Part shown: positions 17,595-24,809 of the stretch, piece by piece
Numbering within the stretch: the first letter of the stretch is position 1
Layout of the letters: every line of letters starts with the position of its first letter
The notes under the pieces: model-generated
Database searches by the model: none
What the model was told of the DNA's origin: nothing
What the model saw: only the letters and a program-made list of their open reading frames with translations
Position numbers and translations under genes: made by a program
Source: Mesorhizobium loti CJ3sym
GTDB taxonomy: Bacteria > Pseudomonadota > Alphaproteobacteria > Rhizobiales > Rhizobiaceae
Direction of reading: 5' to 3'
DNA length: 64,000 bases
Assembly (NCBI RefSeq): GCF_000472785.1
Contig: NZ_AXAL01000011.1
Span: forward strand, 1 to 64,000

Positions 17595-18334
17595 GGCTGG
17601 CAAAAGGCTCCGAAACCGCTTGTCGGCGTGGCGCGCCCGTTGCTGCCGACAACGTAGCCCTCCAGGCCTGGTGTCTGCTCGAGAAAGACAATGCCATCCC
17701 GGCCCATGGCAAAGGCGGCGGTGGCGAAGCGGTCGGCTTCGAGCACATCCGACCCGATGACGGTCAGACTGACGATGTCGATGATCGGATCGTCGGACCC
17801 AAGTGGATTGTAAATGTGTTGCCCGCGCACATAGGTGCCGGAGGTGGCGACGCCATGCCCGCGCGGATAGACGATCTTGATGATCTCGTCGGCATTGAAA
17901 GGGTTGCGGATGCCGACCTTCCAGTCGGTGCCCGACGAATTCCTGCCACAGGACTGGATGTCGCCGCCTGCCTCGATGAAGAAGTCGCCGACGCCTGACC
18001 GCCTCACGATCCCGGCGGCATTGCGGATTGCCCAACCCTTGACGATGCCGGACGGGTCCAGCGAACCGTCGGGCTTGCGGATGTCGAAATATCCATCCGT
18101 TTCGTTCTTTGTCTGTGCGGCGAGTGCCATCACTTCCATCATCTCCGCGCTCCAGTCGCGGACAGGAAGATCGCCACGGTTGATGGCCGAGATCTCGCTG
18201 TCGGCCCTGTAAGTGCTGAAGCGTCGGTCGATGTGTTCGAAGTAATCGAAGACCGTGTCGACAAGTGCCCCACCGGAGGCGCCGCCGATGTCAACGGTGA
18301 TGGGCATGCCCATCAAGATCCTTGTGTCTTGCAT
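17591..18334 (-). CDS. apbE: ApbE-family FAD:protein FMN transferase
   Basis: 247 residues. MGMPITVDI at the start, DGYFDIRKPDGSLDPSGIVKGWA, and GDFFIEAGGDIQSCG follow the ApbE pattern. VATSGTYVRGQHIYNPLG, and the magnesium/flavin motif in VLEADRFATAAFAMG, also match. The enzyme attaches FMN from FAD to a threonine in a target protein. It starts four bases after the FMN-binding gene and overlaps the reductase gene. It has no signal peptide or lipobox: the catalytic domain begins at residue 5. Gram-negative ApbE is usually exported, so either it acts in the cytoplasm here or it reaches the periplasm in another way. Confidence 0.93.
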   Translation of the reverse strand: MQDTRILMGMPITVDIGGASGGALVDTVFDYFEHIDRRFSTYRADSEISAINRGDLPVRDWSAEMMEVMALAAQTKNETDGYFDIRKPDGSLDPSGIVKGWAIRNAAGIVRRSGVGDFFIEAGGDIQSCGRNSSGTDWKVGIRNPFNADEIIKIVYPRGHGVATSGTYVRGQHIYNPLGSDDPIIDIVSLTVIGSDVLEADRFATAAFAMGRDGIVFLEQTPGLEGYVVGSNGRATPTSGFGAFCQP

Positions 18335-18338
18335 GAAA

Positions 18339-19178
18339 CTAGGACGATGCCTGCTTCAATGCGCCAGCGAGCGATTGCCGGAAGGCCCTGCTGGTCAATG
18401 TCGCGCCCGAGATGATGTCGACATTGGCATTCTGCGCGGCAATCGCTTCGTCACGCAGCATTGGCAGCGCCTGCCGATTGATTCTGACCGAGGTGCTGCG
18501 GTCATTCGGGTATCTCAGCACTTTCAGGGACGTGAGACGGCCGCCCTGGATGGAGGCCTGAATCTGGACGAGACCGTAATAGGCATCCGTGACTGGACCA
18601 ACATAGGTGCCATCGGCAAAAGCGTGCCCGGCGGCCTTCGAATTCAAGGACGGCTTCATGCCGACCTTGATGACGCGGGCCGGGGTTTCCGGATAATCCG
18701 GCCTCGGCTGGGGAATTGGGATGTAGACCGCAGGGGTTACAGCAAACGATGCCGACTGAGGCGCGGCGTCTGCGATGAACTCAGTCGGGAGCCGGTTCGC
18801 CGGTGGAGGAGGCGCCAGCGAGGCCCGCGGCTGGCCCAACGCAAGGGGCGACTTTTCGGTTGCCGTCGCCTTTGCAGCTTGCTCCCCAGAGGCGGGTGCG
18901 GAGATCGCGGATGTGGTTTCATTGCCCAGCGTGGCCGGTGGCGTCTCTGGCGCCTCGATCCGCACGCTCTGATGGTCAGTCGTCGGCGCCAGCAGGGGAT
19001 GTGGTGCGACGGCGGTGGCCGGAGCAAGCGTCATACCGGCCGGCTCCTGCACACTCTTCTGAGCGGCGGAAGGATCCGCTGTATCCAAGATGTCGAGGGT
19101 GGGGGCCGTGGCCGCCTGATCCCAGACATACGCGCCCGACGACGCGAGCACGAAAAATGACAAGGCAATTTTTTTCAT
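18339..19178 (-). CDS. FMN-binding domain protein with long Pro/Ala linker
   Basis: 279 residues. An N-terminal signal or anchor (MKKIALSFFVLASSGAYVW) is followed by about 150 residues rich in alanine, proline and threonine. The C-terminal FMN-binding domain starts at about 195 with FADGTYVGPVTDAYYGLVQI. DIISGATLTSRAF (about 256-268) contains the S-G-A-T flavinylation motif, so the threonine is the expected site of covalent FMN. It is the first gene of the operon that continues with apbE and the reductase fusion. The linker is long enough to let the flavin domain reach partners away from the membrane. Confidence 0.9.
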   Translation of the reverse strand: MKKIALSFFVLASSGAYVWDQAATAPTLDILDTADPSAAQKSVQEPAGMTLAPATAVAPHPLLAPTTDHQSVRIEAPETPPATLGNETTSAISAPASGEQAAKATATEKSPLALGQPRASLAPPPPANRLPTEFIADAAPQSASFAVTPAVYIPIPQPRPDYPETPARVIKVGMKPSLNSKAAGHAFADGTYVGPVTDAYYGLVQIQASIQGGRLTSLKVLRYPNDRSTSVRINRQALPMLRDEAIAAQNANVDIISGATLTSRAFRQSLAGALKQASS

Positions 19179-19438
19179 CGAGATCTGAAGTCCGCGTTGA
19201 AGACCGCGAGCATGAAGGCGCCGCAGGCCGTTTCAAACGCAATATCTCATGACGAAGCTGACAACTGGCTGTCATTCCGTGGGCTTCCTTGATTCTGGAA
19301 CCTGGTGTGCGGAATTGGCAATGGGATAGGCTACTGCTTTCCTGACTTGGGGGCCGTCTGAAATTCTGCTGCAGGAGATTGAGATTGGATCCGCATTACT
19401 GGCGCATCCGATGCGGCTGGTGCTGGTCTGTTCTATAT

Positions 19439-19660
19439 AGGACTATCGGCCAGCTCGCCGGCGGTAAGAGCAAGGTCGAGGTCAAGGCTAGGGATATCAG
19501 GGAGCTGTTCAGGAAGCTGGCTGAACGGTATCCGGCTTCGAGCCGTGGATCGAGAACGGGATTGCTGTGGCGATCGACGGGGTGATTTATCGGGATACCT
19601 GACCCACATCCCGATACCGCCGCCGCGGATTGACGCGGCGATCGAGGCGCAATGGGGAGG
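19439..19660 (+). pseudogene. Permuted relic: MoaD-like fragment joined to hydroxylase tail
   Basis: From 19445 the DNA matches the MoaD-like gene at 12424 (GQLAGGKSKVE, then RELFRKLAERYP). A one-base deletion shifts the frame after YPA, and the match stops at the YRD of the original. The sequence then switches directly to the tail of the molybdenum hydroxylase (THIPIPPPRIDAAIEAQWG, compare THIPMSPPRILAAIEAERG). The order is therefore reversed relative to 12.4 kb. The relic runs up to the GH10 gene. Confidence 0.8.
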
Positions 19661-19673
19661 CTGCAACTCGCGA

Positions 19674-20696
19674 ATGATTGAGGTCACGAATCGGGAGGCG
19701 ACTCCGTCGCCCTCCCTCGCTGAGCTGGGCAAGGCCTCGGGGCTTGAGGTTGGTTGCGCATTTTCAGGCTGCGTCGATACGCGTTATCGATGTTTGATTG
19801 CTCATCATTGCCGGTTGGTCGTGCCGGAATGGCAACTGAAACCACGATTTCTGCGACCGCGCCGAAACTCGGCCTACAATTTCGAACCCTGCGATGCGAT
19901 CGCAGGCTTTGCAGCTTCGAACGGCATGGCATTCCACGGTCATACGCTGTTCTGGCACGAGGACCCAATTCCCTGGGCGCAAGGCAAAAGCTTTGAGCGT
20001 GTGAAGCGCGACTATGGAGGCTTCATAAGTGATGTCATGAACCATTATCCACAGGCCGCGTCCTGGGATGTGTTCAACGAGATCGTCGGAGAAGCCGAGC
20101 CATTGCGAGACGAATTCCTGATCCGGAACTTCGGACTGCAGTTCGTCGACTACTGCTTGCACCTCGCCAGGGAGAATGCGCCCTCGGCGCGTCTCGTCAT
20201 CAACGACTATAATCTGGAATGCGGCACCGACTGGTCACTGGCCAAGCAAGATCACATGCTGCGGCTGCTTGATGGACTGCGGGCGATGGGCAGCCCGCTC
20301 GATTCTATCGGGATCCAGGGCCATCTCTCGTCGGTGCATAAGGCCTCCCCCAAGTCCACGATCCGCTTCATCGACCGGCTGGCCGATCTCGGCTTCGACG
20401 TCTTCATTTCAGAGCTCGACGTGAACGATTCAACCATGCCTGCCAACATTGCGGTTCGCGATCGTGAAGTTGCTGCCTATTATGAGGAATTCCTGACGGC
20501 CGTTTTGGACCGGCGATCGGTCAAGCGGATCGTGTTCTGGGGCATCTCGGACTTCGACAATTGGATCGTCCGCCGCCAGACTCGCGAAAAGCGACGGTCA
20601 GGAAAGGCGCGTCCTGCCCTTTTTGACGATCAGCTTCAGCCGAAACCGGCCTTCGACGCGGTGGTGCGGACACTGGAAAGTGCCCCGCCGCGCTGA
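19674..20696 (+). CDS. Glycoside hydrolase family 10 (endo-beta-1,4-xylanase-like)
   Basis: 340 residues from ATG 19674. The TIM barrel is nearly complete: LGKASGLEVGCAF at the start, then GHTLFWH and the acid/base glutamate in SWDVFNEIVGE. IGIQGHLS and the nucleophile glutamate in VFISELDVND complete the active site, and FWGISDFDNW ends the barrel. There is no signal peptide. The sequence immediately upstream is the MoaD/hydroxylase relic, so the original N-terminus and leader may have been lost. Relatives usually are exported xylanases. Next to polysaccharide synthesis genes it may trim or process a product with beta-1,4 links. Translation start and export remain uncertain. Confidence 0.85.
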   Translation: MIEVTNREATPSPSLAELGKASGLEVGCAFSGCVDTRYRCLIAHHCRLVVPEWQLKPRFLRPRRNSAYNFEPCDAIAGFAASNGMAFHGHTLFWHEDPIPWAQGKSFERVKRDYGGFISDVMNHYPQAASWDVFNEIVGEAEPLRDEFLIRNFGLQFVDYCLHLARENAPSARLVINDYNLECGTDWSLAKQDHMLRLLDGLRAMGSPLDSIGIQGHLSSVHKASPKSTIRFIDRLADLGFDVFISELDVNDSTMPANIAVRDREVAAYYEEFLTAVLDRRSVKRIVFWGISDFDNWIVRRQTREKRRSGKARPALFDDQLQPKPAFDAVVRTLESAPPR

Positions 20697-20703
20697 ATGC
20701 ATT

Positions 20704-22053
20704 TCACGCTTTGACCACCCGGTCGCAGACAATGCCATTGCGCTGCATTGCATTGCGCGTGTCGATGATGAGCCGGGAATGGTTGGCCAGCAGACCGTAA
20801 TCGATGTCGTCATGGTCGGTCACGATGACGATGGCATCGTAGGCGCCGATCGAATCGCGGCTGAGCTTTATGCAGTCCTTGCCCGCAAGCGTGGGGTGCT
20901 TGCGCGTCTTGGGAATGCGCGCCACGTGCGGATCGTGATAAGCGATGTCGGCAGCTCGCGTTTCCAGCAATTCGATGAGCTTCAGGGCGGGGCTTTCGCG
21001 GACGTCGGAAACGTTCTTCTTATAGGCGACGCCGACTATGAGAATTGAAGCCTGACTAAGCGGCAGGCCCAATTGTGTGTCGAGCGCTTCAGACAGTTTC
21101 GACATGACATAATGCGGCATCGAAACGTTGATCTCGCCGGCAAGCTCGATGAATTTCGTCGACACCTCGAACTCGCGTGATTTCCACGTGAGATAGAACG
21201 GGTCGATCGGAATGCAGTGGCCGCCAAGTCCGGGACCCGGATAAAAAGGCATATAGCCGAAGGGTTTGGTCTTGGCTGCCTCGATCACTTCCCAGATATC
21301 GATGCCCATGGCGGCGTAAATGACCTTGAGCTCGTTGACCAGCGCGATGTTCACCGCGCGGAAAATGTTCTCGGTGAGCTTGACCACCTCCGCGACCTTG
21401 ATGCTCGAAACAGGGACAACCTTATCCACGATCGACCCATAGAACCGTGCGACAAGCCTGGCCGCGACCGCGCCATCGCCTGCCACGACCTTGGGGATTG
21501 TCGCGGTGTCGAAGCCGGCGCTGCCGGGATCTTCGCGCTCGGGTGAGTAACCAAGGAAAAAGTCGCGCCCGGAGCGCAAGCCGCCGGCTTCCAGGATGGG
21601 TTTCATCACCTCGTCGGTGGTGCCGGGATAGGTCGTTGATTCCAGCACAATCAACTGGTCCCTGCGCAGATAGGCAGCGATGGCGCGCGTTGTATTCTCG
21701 ACAAAGGAAAGGTCGGGCTCGCGTTGCTTGGTAAGCGGCGTCGGAACGCATATTGAAATGACATCACACTCGGCAAAACGGGCGAAGTCAGATGTCGGCA
21801 TGAAAGATCCCGCCGACACGATCGCCTGAAGCGCTTCGTCGCTGACCGCATCGATGTAGGATCGACCAGTCTTCAATTTCTCGACCTTGCTGCGGTCCAC
21901 ATCGAATCCGATCACCCTGAAGCCGGCATGCGCCGTGGCGGCGACCAGCGGCAGGCCGACATAGCCAAGGCCGACGACCCCGATTGTGGCCGATCGATTT
22001 TCCAGCCTTGAAAGAAGCAACGCGCCGCGCGTCTGGTCCGTGTGAACGTTCAC
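20704..22053 (-). CDS. Nucleotide-sugar dehydrogenase (UDP-GlcNAc/UDP-Glc 6-dehydrogenase)
   Basis: 449 residues from GTG 22053, with GGGAGG about eight bases upstream. The NAD-binding start is TIGVVGLGYVGLPLVAA. ESTTYPGTTDE and GYSPEREDPG are family landmarks, and the catalytic cysteine lies in GPGLGGHCIPIDPFYL. That last motif, with FYPGPG before it, resembles the WbpA/UDP-N-acetylglucosamine dehydrogenase branch more than plain UDP-glucose dehydrogenase. It makes a UDP-uronic acid by two NAD-dependent oxidations. It lies divergent from the UXS-like gene, which could use the product. Confidence 0.9.
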   Translation of the reverse strand: MNVHTDQTRGALLLSRLENRSATIGVVGLGYVGLPLVAATAHAGFRVIGFDVDRSKVEKLKTGRSYIDAVSDEALQAIVSAGSFMPTSDFARFAECDVISICVPTPLTKQREPDLSFVENTTRAIAAYLRRDQLIVLESTTYPGTTDEVMKPILEAGGLRSGRDFFLGYSPEREDPGSAGFDTATIPKVVAGDGAVAARLVARFYGSIVDKVVPVSSIKVAEVVKLTENIFRAVNIALVNELKVIYAAMGIDIWEVIEAAKTKPFGYMPFYPGPGLGGHCIPIDPFYLTWKSREFEVSTKFIELAGEINVSMPHYVMSKLSEALDTQLGLPLSQASILIVGVAYKKNVSDVRESPALKLIELLETRAADIAYHDPHVARIPKTRKHPTLAGKDCIKLSRDSIGAYDAIVIVTDHDDIDYGLLANHSRLIIDTRNAMQRNGIVCDRVVKA

Positions 22054-22470
22054 TATGCGCCTCCCGCGATGCAGACGAGGCCATTCTCGCTGCAAACACA
22101 ACAACTTGAGAGCAGCAGAATCGCCTCTCCCACGCTGAGACATCCGCAAATTTTGTGCCAGTTCGGATTTGCCCGGCAAATTCCGCACTGAACCGCAGGG
22201 AAGGTGCGAAATACCGGATTCCGGCTGCTATGGCCGGATAGAGATGTCAAGCAAAGGAAATGTGCCAAAATCATACAGCTTTGTTGCGCTATGGCTCATA
22301 TAACAAATGACATACGAAAAAAATCAATGATTACAACGCAGTAATTAACCACCCCCGTTAGCCATATCGTTAACGAACAGTTGCTTTGGCTGTGGAAAAG
22401 CTATTTTCAATCGGTGAAGCGCACTGAGGGGGTGCGGCTTTCCTCGTACTCAATGCAGGATTGTCGCTTT
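22054..22470. other. Long divergent intergenic region of the polysaccharide locus
   Basis: 417 bases with no gene. The first 150 are ordinary; 22290-22380 is AT-rich (ATATAACAAATGAC, GATTACAACGCAGTAATTAACC) and contains the palindrome CGTTAACG at 22368-22375. It must hold the promoters for the dehydrogenase (minus) and the UXS-like operon (plus). No box could be assigned to a known regulator. Confidence 0.5.
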
Positions 22471-23535
22471 ATGTTTACACACTCTAGGAAGCTCAGATAC
22501 CTGATTGCAGGGGGGGCCGGGTTCGTTGGAACGAACCTTGCACGCCGGCTGCTTGAAACTGGTGCCATGGTGGATTGCGTCGACAATCTGTCGACGGGTC
22601 GCAAGGCCAATGTCGCGGATCTCGCTCGATATCCGAATTTCAACTTCATCAAACTCGACATCGCGGATACGGCATCTTGCAACCGCTTGCTGCGCCGACG
22701 CTACAGCCACATCTACAACCTTGCCTGCCCGACCGGCGTTCCCAACATTGCGTTGCTCGGTGAGGAAATGCTCATGGTGTCGTCGGTCGGTACGCTGAAC
22801 CTGCTCAAGGTCGCACGTCGTTCAAAGGCCAGCTACCTCTTCGCCAGCACCGCGGAAGTATATGGCGACCCCGAAGTCTTTCCCCAGCCGGAGAGCTATG
22901 TCGGCAAGGTCGACCCGGTCGGCCCGCGCAGCCCCTATGAGGAGGGTAAGCGCTTCGGCGAAGCGCTTACCCGTTTCTGGGGCCGCAAGCACAATGTCGA
23001 TGTTCGCATCGTGCGCATTTTCAACACCTACGGCCCGGCCATGTCCCCTGACGATCAGCGTGTCATCCCCCAGATGTTGTCGCGGCTGATTGCCGGCAAG
23101 CCGGTGCCGATCTATGGCGATGGTGCTCAGACCCGCACCTTCCTCCATGTCGACGATCTGGTCGATGGCCTGATGACCGTCATGGAAAACGGCGCGAATG
23201 CCGAGGTCTACAACATCGGCGGCGACACGCAGATCAGCATCTGCGAATTGTTTGATCTGGCGAAGATGGCAACCGGCCTTGCAGGCAGGGCCGAGTTCGC
23301 CAACCACTTCATTGCCGATCATCGGGGCCGCTGCCCCGACACGACCAAGGTTAGGGAGTTGGGGTGGCGTCCATGCGTGTCGCTGGTAGACGGCATTCGC
23401 CAAAGCCATAGAGATCTGGTGGCATCGATCCAGGCGCGTGCAATGGCCGCTAGCGGCAGACCAGCCAAGCGGCTTGCAGAACCACATCATGCCTCAAAAA
23501 GCCGCGCCGCTGAAGGGTTCCCGGCTCTGACATGA
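22471..23535 (+). CDS. UDP-glucuronate decarboxylase-like (UXS-type) SDR epimerase
   Basis: 354 residues from ATG 22471, ten bases after AGGA; ATG 22453 is also in frame. It is an extended SDR: YLIAGGAGFVGTNLARRLL binds NAD, and DNLSTGRK follows. The segment PQPESYVGKVDPVGPRSPYEEGKR carries the YxxxK catalytic pair in a form (P-x-GPRS-x-YxEGKR) characteristic of UDP-xylose synthases. The C-terminal part (RTFLHVDDLVDGL) closes the sugar site. It would decarboxylate a UDP-uronic acid to a UDP-pentose. With the divergent dehydrogenase, the product could be UDP-xylose or an N-acetylated analogue. It overlaps the next gene by four bases. Confidence 0.88.
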   Translation: MFTHSRKLRYLIAGGAGFVGTNLARRLLETGAMVDCVDNLSTGRKANVADLARYPNFNFIKLDIADTASCNRLLRRRYSHIYNLACPTGVPNIALLGEEMLMVSSVGTLNLLKVARRSKASYLFASTAEVYGDPEVFPQPESYVGKVDPVGPRSPYEEGKRFGEALTRFWGRKHNVDVRIVRIFNTYGPAMSPDDQRVIPQMLSRLIAGKPVPIYGDGAQTRTFLHVDDLVDGLMTVMENGANAEVYNIGGDTQISICELFDLAKMATGLAGRAEFANHFIADHRGRCPDTTKVRELGWRPCVSLVDGIRQSHRDLVASIQARAMAASGRPAKRLAEPHHASKSRAAEGFPALT

Positions 23536-24809
23536 ACGAGATCGCCGTGGTCAACGTCGTCATGGTCGTGCTCAGCGCATCACTTGGCGTCAACATCCTG
23601 TTCTGGTGCGCCGTGGGCATCATCAGGTTTGTGAGCGAAATCGGATCACGAGAAGCGTCGGGTGGACCGTCCGCTATACGCCTGGCTGATGTTGCGGTGG
23701 TCATCCCTGCGCATAACGAGGCCGTCGCCTTGCCGAAATGCATCGCGGCATTGAAAGAGATCATTCCAGCCAGGCAAATCTATGTTGCCAGCGATGGATC
23801 GCGAGACGCCACGGTCGCCATTGCCCGGGCGGCGGGCTGCAGGGCGCTCGATATCCAGCCCAATGGCGGCAAGGCGAAAGCCATCGATCGCGCGATACGG
23901 CATTACCGCCTTTGCGATCGATACAAGGCCGTGCTTATCCAGGACGCGGATTCGGAGATAGACCGGCATTATTTCCGGCACGCGCTGCCATTGTTCGACG
24001 ACCCATCGGTTGCCGCGGTTGCGGGCCACGTCCTGTCACGCTGGCGCAAACAACGCTGGCTGAATCCCGATATGATTTTTGCTGCGTACCGGACGCGGCT
24101 CTACAGGATTCTGCAGACGGCCTTCCAATATGGGCAGTCCTGGAAATGGGCGAATGTGAGCTACATCGCGCCCGGCTTTGCCAGCATTTACCGCACCAGC
24201 GCCTTGCGCCTTATCGACATCACCGCGCCCGGCCTGGTCATCGAAGATTTCAACATGACCTTCGAGGTCCAGCGCAAGCAACTGGGCCGGGTCGCGTACT
24301 CACCCAAGGCGCGGTGCTCGTCCGAAGATCCATTCAATCTCAACGATTATCGCAAGCAGGTTCAGCGCTGGTACCTTGGGTTCTGGCAAACGGTGCGACG
24401 CCACGGCGTCTGGCCGGGCCGGTTCTGGCTATCGCTGGGCGGGTTGCTGACAGAGTTGATGCTCATCTCGCTGTTTGCGCTGGCGCTGCCGTTCGCTGCC
24501 ATCCTTTACCTCGCAACCGGTATCCAGACACCAGCCATATCGCTTGGCGAACTGGCAGTGCATCCGGTCTCTCCGCTTGGGCTGCTGGTTTTGTTTCTCG
24601 CTGTCGACTACGCGCTTACGTTCATCGTCGCCATCATCGAGTGCCGCCCAAGCCTGCTGGTCTATGGGCTGGCATTTCCATTCATCCGGCTTCTCGACGC
24701 CGCTCTTTTCTTGCGTGCGCTCGTGAAATCGTTCTCGGCAAAATCCGACGGTCGCTGGATCAGTCCTGAAAGATATGCGGCTGTCGTTGCTGACGGGAGG
24801 CAAATATGA
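23532..24809 (+). CDS. Processive membrane glycosyltransferase, family GT2
   Basis: 425 residues, start overlapping the previous stop (ATGA). A membrane helix at about 10-32 anchors a GT-A domain: VVIPAHNEAVAL, the nucleotide aspartate in SDGSRD (87-92), the metal-binding DADSE (138-142), and VIEDFNMTF (about 236). The acceptor motif QVQRW is at 276-280, a Q-x-x-R-W signature of processive synthases such as cellulose, chitin and hyaluronan synthases. Three C-terminal helices (about 297-400) complete the pore-like part. It probably polymerises and exports a beta-linked glycan. The next gene overlaps it by four bases. Confidence 0.92.
   Translation: MNEIAVVNVVMVVLSASLGVNILFWCAVGIIRFVSEIGSREASGGPSAIRLADVAVVIPAHNEAVALPKCIAALKEIIPARQIYVASDGSRDATVAIARAAGCRALDIQPNGGKAKAIDRAIRHYRLCDRYKAVLIQDADSEIDRHYFRHALPLFDDPSVAAVAGHVLSRWRKQRWLNPDMIFAAYRTRLYRILQTAFQYGQSWKWANVSYIAPGFASIYRTSALRLIDITAPGLVIEDFNMTFEVQRKQLGRVAYSPKARCSSEDPFNLNDYRKQVQRWYLGFWQTVRRHGVWPGRFWLSLGGLLTELMLISLFALALPFAAILYLATGIQTPAISLGELAVHPVSPLGLLVLFLAVDYALTFIVAIIECRPSLLVYGLAFPFIRLLDAALFLRALVKSFSAKSDGRWISPERYAAVVADGRQI

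Noticed and set aside
22360..22376. A CtrA-like box in the polysaccharide promoter region
   Set aside because: The half-sites TTAG and TTAAC are separated by eight, not seven, bases, and one half does not match. It is listed only as a palindrome.
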